Below are positions 1 to 6,491 of a DNA stretch of 7,917 bases, in pieces. Made by a program: the position numbers and the translations under genes. The DNA comes from Kiritimatiellia bacterium. GTDB lineage: Bacteria > Verrucomicrobiota > Kiritimatiellia > UBA8416 > SLMC01. The notes beneath the pieces were generated by a model. It ran no database searches, was not told the DNA's origin, and was given only the letters and a program-made list of their open reading frames with translations. The stretch lies in assembly GCA_007133745.1 (NCBI GenBank), contig SLMC01000393.1, positions 1 through 7,917 of the forward strand, in the 5' to 3' direction. Position 1 is the stretch's first letter. The number at the start of each line of letters is the position of its first letter.

Positions 1-1
1 C

Positions 2-331
2 GCAACCAATACCGGTGCATCATTTTGCTCCGCAGGCGAGTGCGCGGGGGACTACTGCACCGCCGGCACCGTGGCAGGCGGCTACTGCACGGAATCCGGC
101 TTCACGGCAACAGGTGGCGAATGCAATGACGGCGGCGAATGCGCCGGCGGCAACGGTCGGTCGGGTCCGTACGCGGAGACAGGATGCTATGACACAGGCT
201 ATAGTCCCGTTAACTATTGCTCGGCGGGGACGTGCGCAACCCGGCTTGCAGCCTCCTATTGCACCTATGGCAACACCGCGGGCGACTACTGCGAGGCCGG
301 GGAAGGGCCGTACACGGGGTCGTTGGAGTAG
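2..331 (+). CDS. Cys/Gly-rich repeat protein, 3' end only (candidate peptide substrate)
   Basis: The frame is open from the window edge to TAG at 329-331, giving 109 visible residues; the true start lies upstream. A GTG at 71 is in frame but is probably an internal Val. The visible part has 11 Cys, many Gly, Ala and Thr, and most Cys follow Tyr or Phe. Internal repeats support this frame: FCSAGEC (23-43) is echoed by YCSAGTC (215-235), and AGDYCTAG (44-67) by AGDYCEAG (278-301). Both pairs are followed or preceded by a YCTxGxxAGxYC pattern. The +1 frame is Ala/Arg-rich and looks like a shadow. There is no membrane segment and no recognised domain. Placed about 200 bases upstream of a PqqD/radical SAM operon on the same strand, it could be the ribosomal precursor the operon modifies, since Cys-rich substrates are typical of sactipeptide and ranthipeptide enzymes. 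It could instead be an unrelated secreted Cys-rich protein. The coding call is fairly secure; the role is inference. Confidence 0.6.
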   Translation, partial: ATNTGASFCSAGECAGDYCTAGTVAGGYCTESGFTATGGECNDGGECAGGNGRSGPYAETGCYDTGYSPVNYCSAGTCATRLAASYCTYGNTAGDYCEAGEGPYTGSLE

Positions 332-385
332 CAGGAGGGCCCTGCGTGAACGGGGGCTCAGCCGGCTGATTGCGCACAGCGGTCG

Positions 386-529
386 ATGACGAATTGCACA
401 GCGTGCAGCGGCGCGTCATTCGGCGCCTTGCGGTTTCCCCGTGGCGGGCCTGTCTATCGCGGAGCTGGCGCCAATCTAACACCCGGCTGTGAACCATGGA
501 GTCTTTACCTGACTAATACGGAGGAATGA
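386..529 (+). CDS. Possible small ORF, 47 aa, cysteine-containing
   Basis: ATG at 386 opens 47 codons ending at TGA 527-529, three bases before the PqqD-like start. The peptide begins MTNCTACSGASFG, continues with a Gly/Arg/Pro-rich middle, and ends GCEPWSLYLTNTEE. It has three Cys (4, 7 and 35). Position immediately before a PqqD/radical SAM pair is where RiPP precursors often sit, which is why it is listed. Against it: no Shine-Dalgarno sequence is visible before 386, third-position GC is lower than in the neighbours, and a run of this length is easily open by chance in GC-rich DNA. It is in the same frame as the upstream Cys-rich protein, separated from it by TAG (329) and TGA (347). It may therefore be a decayed extension of that gene or nothing at all. 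Confidence 0.22.
   Translation: MTNCTACSGASFGALRFPRGGPVYRGAGANLTPGCEPWSLYLTNTEE
519..526 (+). promoter_or_regulatory. Strong ribosome binding site for the PqqD-like gene
   Basis: The sequence CGGAGGAA lies six bases before ATG 533 and is close to the Shine-Dalgarno consensus. It is the strongest such site in the window, and it fixes the start of the first complete gene of the operon. I see no convincing -35/-10 pair between 332 and 519, so the promoter could lie upstream of the Cys-rich gene or be of a type I cannot recognise. Confidence 0.7.
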
Positions 530-532
530 GGT

Positions 533-832
533 ATGAATAACTCGGACAAGCCGATTGCCAATCCCATCGTTGTGCTCCGGGAGGAATTCGACGACTGGGC
601 CGTACTCTTCAATCCCGATACGGCCGATGCCGTGGGAACGAATCCCGTCGGCGTCGCCGTATGGAAACGAATGGACGGCAGGCGCAGCCTCGGGGATATC
701 GTATCGGAAATCAAGGCCAGCTTCACCGACACGCCGGACGCCGCCTTCGAGGAGATCGCCTCTTTTGTCAACACGTTGGCAGAAAAGGGGTTTGTGGGGC
801 TGGAAGCGGACCGAAAGGCGGCGAATGCCTGA
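533..832 (+). CDS. scmD: PqqD-family peptide-recognition protein (ScmD-like)
   Basis: This 99-residue protein has the length and layout of the PqqD family, the small winged-helix RiPP recognition element that binds a precursor's leader peptide and hands it to a radical SAM partner. Visible family features are an N-terminal strand region ending LFNPDT (25-30), then NPVGVAVWKRMDG (about 37-49), matching the usual 'N..G..IW..LDG' segment. An amphipathic helix SLGDIVSEIKASF follows, and a C-terminal helix FVNTLAEKGFVGL matches the family's 'FL..L...GLL' end. The start is set by a strong ribosome binding site. Its stop overlaps the next gene by 8 bases (ATGCCTGA), implying translational coupling to the radical SAM enzyme. 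The ScmD name is by analogy to the SynChlorMet cassette; membership in PqqD is much firmer than the subfamily. Confidence 0.85.
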   Translation: MNNSDKPIANPIVVLREEFDDWAVLFNPDTADAVGTNPVGVAVWKRMDGRRSLGDIVSEIKASFTDTPDAAFEEIASFVNTLAEKGFVGLEADRKAANA

Positions 833-1955
833 GGAACTGAAGAACAGCATGGCGCCTGCGGCATCACGGGTCATGCGCTCCCCGCGCGACCTGGATCTTG
901 AGATCACCGCCCGCTGCAATCTGCGCTGCCGGTACTGCTACTTCTTCAACAATCCGGCGGTAGAATACCGGGACCTTCCCGCGGGCGAGTGGCTTAAGTT
1001 CTTCGATGAACTGGGTTCGCTCGGGGTGATGAAGCTCACCCTTGCAGGCGGAGAACCGTTTATCCGGGAGGACTTGCGCGAACTGATCGAGGGCATCGTC
1101 CGCAACCGGATGCGCTTTTCTTTCCTGTCCAACGGCGTATTGATTGACGATGAAATCGCCGCGTTCATTGCCGACACGGGTCGTTGCGAGTATGTCCAGG
1201 TGTCGGTGGACGGTTCGTGCGCGGAGGTGCACGACTCCTGTCGCGGGCCGGGCTCGTTTGAAGGCGCGGTCCGCGGTATCCGCACCTTGCAGCGCCACAG
1301 GATCAGCGCCACCGTGCGGGCCACGATTCACCGGAACAACATGCATGATTTGGAGAACATCGCTCGTTTTCTTCTGGACGAGCTGGGCCTGCCGCGGTTT
1401 GGCACCAACTCGGCAGGATACCTGGGCGCCTGCTGCGTGAACGCGGACGATCTGCTGCTGAACATCGCGGAACGCCAGGAGGCCATGGCGACCCTGCTGC
1501 GCCTGGCAGAGAAGTACCCTAACCGCATCTCGGCCAGCGCCGGCCCGTTATCCGAAGGGCGCGCATGGCGCCGGATGGAGGAGGCGCGGGCACACGACCA
1601 GCCAGCCTTTCACAACGGAGGCCGACTCACGGCTTGCGGCTGCCCGAGCAGCAAAATCTCCGTGCGCGCCGATGGAACCATCGTTCCCTGCAACATGTTA
1701 AACCATATCGCGCTGGGACGCATCAACCAGGATTCCCTGGCCGACGTATGGCACAACAGCCCGGCGCTGAAGCAACTCCGCAACCGGCATGCCATCCCGC
1801 TGGCCGGGTTCGCGTTCTGCGCCGATTGTCCCTATATGCCCTATTGCACCGGCAGTTGTCCCGGGCTGGCCTATTCCATCGTCGGCCAGGTGGACCATCC
1901 CAGCCCGGATGCGTGTTTGCGGCGATTTCTCGAGGAGGGGGGTACGATACCATGA
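825..1955 (+). CDS. scmE: Radical SAM/SPASM peptide-modifying enzyme (ScmE-like)
   Basis: This is a 376-residue radical SAM enzyme of the PqqE/SPASM type. The CX3CX2C motif that binds the SAM-cleaving 4Fe-4S cluster is Cys31, Cys35 and Cys38 (CNLRCRYC). GGEP, which contacts SAM, is at 75-78. The C-terminal SPASM region has Cys289, Cys332, Cys335, Cys341, Cys345 and Cys364, the pattern expected for auxiliary clusters, plus Cys271 and Cys273. Such enzymes make radical crosslinks or other changes on ribosomal peptides, usually with a PqqD partner, which is encoded just upstream with an 8-base overlap. ATG 825 was chosen because it places the cluster motif about 30 residues in, has AAAGG upstream (814-818), and couples to the PqqD stop; longer in-frame extensions overlap PqqD and look non-coding. 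The wording around the cluster (LDLEITARCNLRCRYCYFF) recalls ScmE, but the E/F assignment is from memory. The substrate and reaction are unknown. Confidence 0.88.
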   Translation: MPEELKNSMAPAASRVMRSPRDLDLEITARCNLRCRYCYFFNNPAVEYRDLPAGEWLKFFDELGSLGVMKLTLAGGEPFIREDLRELIEGIVRNRMRFSFLSNGVLIDDEIAAFIADTGRCEYVQVSVDGSCAEVHDSCRGPGSFEGAVRGIRTLQRHRISATVRATIHRNNMHDLENIARFLLDELGLPRFGTNSAGYLGACCVNADDLLLNIAERQEAMATLLRLAEKYPNRISASAGPLSEGRAWRRMEEARAHDQPAFHNGGRLTACGCPSSKISVRADGTIVPCNMLNHIALGRINQDSLADVWHNSPALKQLRNRHAIPLAGFAFCADCPYMPYCTGSCPGLAYSIVGQVDHPSPDACLRRFLEEGGTIP

Positions 1956-3115
1956 GCCGGCCAAGCGCCCTGAACGCGCAGACGACGGGAGCGAATCAAA
2001 TGCCTGCGCTGGGAACTCTGTATTTCTATTTAACCGAAGGTTGTAACCTGGCCTGCCGCCATTGCTGGATGGGGCCCCGGTTCGACCCAGCGGGCAACCG
2101 CTATCCCATGTTGCCCGTCGAGTTGTTCGAGACGGCTATCCGCGAAGCCAAGCCGCTAGGTCTGTATTGTGTCAAACTCACCGGGGGCGAGCCGATGCTG
2201 CATCCCCGCTTCACCCGCTTGCTGGAGATCGTCCGGCGTGCGGAGTTGAGGTTGACGATCGAGACCAACGGTCTGCTCTGCACGCCGGAAATCGCGGCGG
2301 AAATCGCCAAATCTCCCAACCGATTTGTCGCCGTAAGTATCGACGGAAAGGATGCGGCGACCCATGAGTGGGTGCGCGGCGTGCCGGGGTCGTTTGACGC
2401 GGCGCAACAGGCTGTGCGCAACCTCGTGGCCACCGATACCCGCCCGCAGGTCATTTGCACGCTGATGCGTCACAATGTCGGCCAGGTCGAGGCCATGGTG
2501 AGAATGGTTGAAGAACTTGGCGCCCAATCGATCAAGTTCAACATGGTTCAGCCCACCGCCCGCGGAGAGGATCTGCATGAAACCAACGAGACCTTGACGA
2601 TCGCCGAACTGATTGCGTTGGGACGGCATGTGGAAGAAGATCTGGCGCCCAAGGCCAAGATCAAGGCGCTCATCGATTACCCTCGGGCCTTTCGATCCCT
2701 CGGAGGCATCGCGCGGGGGGATGGGTGTGGTTCTTGCGGGATATTCAATGTTCTGGGTGTCATCGCCGACGGACATTATGCCCTGTGCGGAATCGGCCAG
2801 CAGGTGCCGGAACTGATCTTCGGCGAGGTCGGCAAGGACCGCATGGAGGCGGTTTGGCGGGATAATGCGATTCTGAAATCGCTGCGGGAGGGATTGCCCT
2901 CGCGACTGGAAGGGGTCTGCGGCCGGTGCCTGATGAAGGAGGGCTGCCTGGGGCAGTGCGTGGCCCAGAATTACTACCGCAAAGGCAGCTTGCTGGCGCC
3001 CAACTGGTTCTGCGAACAGGCGGAAAACAAGGGGCTTTTCCCCGCGTCACGTCTCGTCGGGGGGCCTGGTTCATCACGAAACGGCGCGATGGAATCTGCC
3101 GCTGCGGAATCGTAA
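1952..3115 (+). CDS. scmF: Second radical SAM/SPASM peptide-modifying enzyme (ScmF-like)
   Basis: This 387-residue protein is a second radical SAM/SPASM enzyme, clearly divergent from its upstream neighbour. The cluster motif is Cys31, Cys35 and Cys38 (CNLACRHCW), with GGEP at 78-81. The C-terminal half has Cys259 and Cys262 (CGSC), Cys279, then Cys323, Cys326, Cys332, Cys336 and Cys354, a SPASM arrangement able to bind auxiliary Fe-S clusters. The opening LYFYLTEGCNLACRHCW matches what I recall of ScmF. ATG 1952 overlaps the upstream stop as ATGA and has a purine-rich GAGGAGGGGGG stretch (1932-1942) before it. ATG 2000, with GGGAG at 1987-1991, is a possible alternative that would drop 16 non-conserved residues. 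Two unlike SPASM enzymes in one operon suggest two successive or different modifications of a common substrate. The 20-odd C-terminal residues after FPASR are low complexity. Confidence 0.87.
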   Translation: MSRPSALNAQTTGANQMPALGTLYFYLTEGCNLACRHCWMGPRFDPAGNRYPMLPVELFETAIREAKPLGLYCVKLTGGEPMLHPRFTRLLEIVRRAELRLTIETNGLLCTPEIAAEIAKSPNRFVAVSIDGKDAATHEWVRGVPGSFDAAQQAVRNLVATDTRPQVICTLMRHNVGQVEAMVRMVEELGAQSIKFNMVQPTARGEDLHETNETLTIAELIALGRHVEEDLAPKAKIKALIDYPRAFRSLGGIARGDGCGSCGIFNVLGVIADGHYALCGIGQQVPELIFGEVGKDRMEAVWRDNAILKSLREGLPSRLEGVCGRCLMKEGCLGQCVAQNYYRKGSLLAPNWFCEQAENKGLFPASRLVGGPGSSRNGAMESAAAES

Positions 3116-3134
3116 CGGGAAAGGTTCCGAGGCC

Positions 3135-4274
3135 ATGTTCTTCGCCGCCTATGTTGGTTCCAGCATGAATCCGACGCTGCGCGAGCCGGAAGTGATTGAA
3201 ATCGAGCCCTATGGCGCCCGGCCGGTGCGCGCGGGCGATGTAATTTTTTTTCTTCCTCCGACGGCGGATCAGCCCGTTGTGCACCGCGTGGTCCGCGTGA
3301 CGCCCGAAGGGCTGTTTACGCGTGGCGACAATAACGTCCGGGAGGATGCGTGGCGATTGCGGCACGAACACATTCAAGGTCGGGTGGTGGCCGCGCGGCG
3401 CGGTCCCAGACGGCGGCTGATCGCAGGTGGGCGACGCGGGCGGTTGACCAGCCGGGTTCTTCGCGGTGGCATCGGCCTTTGCCGCGGCATATATCCCTTG
3501 CTGCGCCCTTTGTACCAGGCCCTGTCTCGCCGGGGGTGGGCCACACGGTTGTTGCCGGCCCACTTGCGGCCGCGCGTCGTTGTCTTCCACGCCAAAGGCC
3601 GGGATCAATTTCAGCTTCTGCTGGGCCGGCGTCTCATTGGGCAATACGACGAGTGCCGGAATCAATGGCAGATCCAACGGCCCTTTCACATGTTTGTGGA
3701 CGTAAACGCTCTTCCCGGGCAGCAGCACGGAAACCGACCGAAGCTAAACATTCCCGCGAAGCGGCAACACGTCATGCATCGTCCGCCGACGAAGGACGCA
3801 TTGCATACCCTCGCACTGAAGGATGGATGCCGATGGGAGATCGCCGCCGGTGACGACGTGGCCGCTTCCATCGTTTCGCAACTGGGCTGCGCGATGCGGT
3901 TGCACCGGACGACCGGCGCTGCCGCCGAACCCCATCTTAACGGCCGACAGCGCCGGCTTCTCGTCCAGTTCGATGCGCGCCCGAGCGGGGCGGAATGTTA
4001 CGTTCCGTTGGCGTCGGAGAATGGCGGCGTCGTGGCGTGCAGTCTGCCCCCCTATGAGCACATGGGCGGCCCGCACTTGCATTATGTGCGACTCGCGCTT
4101 GTTTTTGCGCGCGAGGCGCAGGCCGGCGGCGGGGTTCTCCTGCACGGCGCGCTCGCAGCGCGGGATGGCACGGGGGTGATCCTGGCGGCGCCGGGCGGCA
4201 CGGGCAAGACCACGGCCAGCAACCGGCTTCCGGCCCCTGGCTCTCGTTGTGCGACGACACTACGCTGGTCGTGA
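3135..4274 (+). CDS. S26B-type signal-peptidase-like protein, open into the N-terminal part of the ScmC-like protein
   Basis: The frame encodes 379 residues with two unlike parts. Residues 1 to about 210 form an S24/S26-type serine peptidase. SSMNPTL (9-15) carries the predicted nucleophile Ser10, GDVIFF is at 34-39, HRVV gives His50 as the likely general base, and TRGDNN is at 62-67. His in place of Lys is the S26B (archaeal, ER and SipW-like) pattern. Unlike membrane signal peptidases there is no N-terminal membrane helix, so a cytoplasmic role is likely, plausibly cleaving the modified precursor. Without a stop, the frame runs on through residue 214 (ATG 3774) into an HprK-like P-loop region and ends early at a frameshift. 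The join could be a real fusion, or a sequencing or mutational indel near 3705-3745, where another frame has TAA at 3745-3747. The start lies 19 bases after ScmF, with AAAGG at 3120-3124. The peptidase call is strong; the fusion is uncertain. Confidence 0.72.
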   Translation: MFFAAYVGSSMNPTLREPEVIEIEPYGARPVRAGDVIFFLPPTADQPVVHRVVRVTPEGLFTRGDNNVREDAWRLRHEHIQGRVVAARRGPRRRLIAGGRRGRLTSRVLRGGIGLCRGIYPLLRPLYQALSRRGWATRLLPAHLRPRVVVFHAKGRDQFQLLLGRRLIGQYDECRNQWQIQRPFHMFVDVNALPGQQHGNRPKLNIPAKRQHVMHRPPTKDALHTLALKDGCRWEIAAGDDVAASIVSQLGCAMRLHRTTGAAAEPHLNGRQRRLLVQFDARPSGAECYVPLASENGGVVACSLPPYEHMGGPHLHYVRLALVFAREAQAGGGVLLHGALAARDGTGVILAAPGGTGKTTASNRLPAPGSRCATTLRWS

Positions 4275-4651
4275 GCGATCCGCAAGGGCGCTATTGGGCC
4301 CACCCCTGGCCAACCTGGAGCCGGTTTAAGAAGGGCGGGCCGGGCGGCACGTGGGACGTGCAACGTGCCGTGCCGCTCAAGGGCATCTTCATCCTTTCCC
4401 GGGCGGCCGAAGACAGTGCGGAACGCATAGGCGACGGACAGGCGGTCAGCCTGCTCGTGGAGTGCGCGGGGCAGACCTCCATGTTCATGACACCGGGCCT
4501 GTTCAAGGACGAAGTGCGCGCCCTGCATCTGGAACAGTTCAACAACCTGTGCGCGCTGGCCCGGGCCGTCCCCGCGCATGTGCTTCATGTCAGCCTGACC
4601 GGCGCCTTCTGGAAAGACATCGAACAGGCGCTGGAGAGCGACCCGCCATGA
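3774..4651 (+). pseudogene. scmC: ScmC-like P-loop (HprK-related) protein, interrupted by a one-base frameshift
   Basis: Two reading frames together make one protein of about 292 residues. The first part runs from ATG 3774 through a Walker A motif, APGGTGKTT (Lys145, codon at 4206), then falls out of frame to a stop at 4272-4274. The second part resumes as WLSLCDDTTLVV from 4238 and runs to TGA 4649-4651. Adding one C to the CCCC run at 4234-4237 restores RLPAPWLSLCDDTTLVV exactly, so a missing base is the simplest explanation. A P-loop followed by a DD motif is the layout of HPr-kinase-like proteins, which occur in lasso-peptide and related clusters, where some phosphorylate the peptide. I recall ScmC as this type of protein in SynChlorMet cassettes. 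No ribosome binding site precedes 3774, so translation may depend on the upstream peptidase frame. The downstream piece alone has only a TTG start at 4247. The gene is either truly broken or intact with a sequencing error. Confidence 0.68.
4234..4237 (+). other. Frameshift site in a C homopolymer of the ScmC-like gene
   Basis: The run CCCC within CCGGCCCCTGG is where the two coding frames of the ScmC-like gene must join. One extra C gives a continuous, sensible protein on both sides, linking the P-loop segment to the LCDDTTLVV segment. Both flanks look under coding constraint, which points to a recent mutation or a base-calling error, not old decay. Confidence 0.8.
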
Positions 4652-6471
4652 AGACGGAACCGATGGAACCGGGTTGGCGGAAGATAGGGCGCACCTTGCG
4701 CTTAGGCCGCGCCGTGCGCTTCGTCTGGCAGAGCGCCAGAGGGTGGACTCTCCTCAACGGGTTCTTGCTGGTGATTCAGGGGATATTGCCGCTGCTTCCA
4801 TTGTACCTCATGAAACTGATGGTGGACGCCATAACCGCCGGGATTTCGGCGGCCGACAAATGGGCCGCCTTCCAGCACGTGCTGTGGATCGGCGCCCTGA
4901 TGGGCGCCGTGGCCTTGGTAACCGCCGCGATCCGCCTGATCGCCGGATGGGTCGGGGAATGGCAGTCGTTCCTCGTCACGGATCACATGAACGATGTCCT
5001 CCTCGCCAAATCGGTGGAGGTCGATCTGGAATATTACGAGAGCGCCCGCTATTACGACACGCTGCATCGCGCCCAGCGCGAGGGGCCCACGCGGCCGCTC
5101 CGCATCGTGAACGGGTTGGCCCAGATCGGTCAGAACGGCATCTCGCTGCTGGCGATCGGGGCTCTGCTCTTGTCCTTCCATTGGATCGTCGCGGTCATTC
5201 TCTTCGCAGCCGTCCTGGCCGGCACGGCCGTCCAATTGCGATCTTCCCGCCAGACATATCGCTGGCAACGGGAACAGTCCCCCGCTGAACGGCAAGCCGC
5301 ATACTTCAATGTAATCCTGACTCACAGCAGCCATGCCAAGGAAATCCGCTTGTTCGACCTCGGCGCCTTGTTCATGCGCCGGTTTCGCGAGGTCCGCCGA
5401 AAGCTCCGCGAGGGAAGAATGGCCCTTACGCGCAGACAATCCGTCGCCCAGGCCGTAGCGCAGATGGGCGCCCTCGCTTCCCTCTACGGGTTGTATGCCT
5501 ATCTGGCGTATCAGGCGCTGGAAGGAAAGATCACGCTGGGCGATCTAGCCATGTATGCCCAGGCCTTCCAGCGTGTTCAGGGGGCTTTGCAGGGAATTCT
5601 AGGCAGTTTGGCAAGACTGGCGGAAGACCGGATGTTTCTCACCCATCTTTACGAGTTTCTTGACCTGAAGCGTACGGTCGTCGAACCGGTTCCGGCCCGA
5701 ACCGTGCCCCGGCCGATGCGGCACGGCATCGTGCTCGACCGCGTCAGCTTCCAGTATCCCGAAGGCACGCGAAGGGTTCTGGAAGACGTGTCCCTCGCCA
5801 TTCGCCCGGGCGAGGTGATTGCCCTGGTGGGCGCGAACGGCTCCGGCAAGACGACGCTGGTCAAGCTGCTGTGTCGGTTGTACGACCCCACCGGCGGGAC
5901 AATCGCCCTCGACGGCATAGATCTGCGCCAGTTCGAAACCAAGGCGCTGCGGCGCGAAATCGCCATTCTTTTTCAGGATTATGCCCGCTACCATCTCTCG
6001 GCCGAAGAGAACATCTGGCTGGGAAACGCCGCGCTTCCGCCCGACCGTGAACGAATCATCGCGGCAGCTCGCCGCGCGGGAGCCGACGAAGTCATCCGCC
6101 GCCTGCCCCGGAATTACGACACGACATTGGGAAAGTGGTTTGCGGACGGGGAGGAGCTGAGCACGGGAGAATGGCAAAAAGTGGCGCTGGCCCGCGCCTT
6201 TTTGCGCGACGCGCAGATGCTGGTGCTCGACGAACCGACCAGTTCCATGGATGCCCTGGCGGAATACGAGGTCTTCCAGAGTTTTCGCCAACTGGTGGCC
6301 GGGCGGACCGCCATCCTGATCAGTCACCGCTTTTCCACCGTCCGCATGGCCGACCGCATTTACGTGCTGGAGCATGGTCGTATAATCGAAGGCGGCTCCC
6401 ACGAAGAGCTGGTCGCCGCGGGCGGCGCCTATGCCCGGCTGTTCGAAATGCAGGCTCAGCACTACCGGTGA
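4648..6471 (+). CDS. ABC exporter, fused membrane and ATPase domains
   Basis: This 607-residue half-transporter would work as a homodimer in the inner membrane, exporting the product of the operon. An N-terminal membrane domain (roughly residues 34-300) has hydrophobic stretches near 34-55, 76-100 and 162-195, and a later pair around 280-315. The ATPase domain has Walker A GANGSGKTT (395-403, Lys401), Q-loop Gln443, signature LSTGEWQ (504-510), Walker B MLVLDE (Asp528, Glu529) and H-loop His560. The signature departs from LSGGQ, with Thr and Glu replacing the second Gly and the Gln; similar LSxGEWQ forms occur in peptide-export ABC proteins. There is no C39 peptidase domain at the N terminus, so leader removal would fall to another enzyme, such as the S26-like module upstream. 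ATG 4648 overlaps the ScmC-like stop as ATGA. The length is normal and all ATPase residues are present. Confidence 0.92.
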   Translation: MKTEPMEPGWRKIGRTLRLGRAVRFVWQSARGWTLLNGFLLVIQGILPLLPLYLMKLMVDAITAGISAADKWAAFQHVLWIGALMGAVALVTAAIRLIAGWVGEWQSFLVTDHMNDVLLAKSVEVDLEYYESARYYDTLHRAQREGPTRPLRIVNGLAQIGQNGISLLAIGALLLSFHWIVAVILFAAVLAGTAVQLRSSRQTYRWQREQSPAERQAAYFNVILTHSSHAKEIRLFDLGALFMRRFREVRRKLREGRMALTRRQSVAQAVAQMGALASLYGLYAYLAYQALEGKITLGDLAMYAQAFQRVQGALQGILGSLARLAEDRMFLTHLYEFLDLKRTVVEPVPARTVPRPMRHGIVLDRVSFQYPEGTRRVLEDVSLAIRPGEVIALVGANGSGKTTLVKLLCRLYDPTGGTIALDGIDLRQFETKALRREIAILFQDYARYHLSAEENIWLGNAALPPDRERIIAAARRAGADEVIRRLPRNYDTTLGKWFADGEELSTGEWQKVALARAFLRDAQMLVLDEPTSSMDALAEYEVFQSFRQLVAGRTAILISHRFSTVRMADRIYVLEHGRIIEGGSHEELVAAGGAYARLFEMQAQHYR

Positions 6472-6491
6472 AGGCCCATGAAGGATGAAAA

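Noticed and set aside
331..345. GCAGG/CCTGC hairpin right after the Cys-rich stop codon as a terminator
   Set aside because: Only five base pairs and no T run follow it, so it is not convincing as a terminator.
15..389. + strand open frame overlapping the Cys-rich protein in another frame
   Set aside because: It is Ala/Arg/Pro/Thr-rich with no repeat structure, whereas the overlapping frame has regular Cys repeats.
555..824. In-frame upstream extension of the first radical SAM gene
   Set aside because: It overlaps the PqqD-like gene in another frame, and its translation is Ser/Arg/Pro-rich with no family similarity; ATG 825 fits overlap and spacing far better.
5599..6462. Minus-strand open frame, 287 codons, opposite the ABC ATPase domain
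   Set aside because: It lies wholly antisense to conserved ATPase motifs; it is open only because of GC-rich codon use on the other strand.
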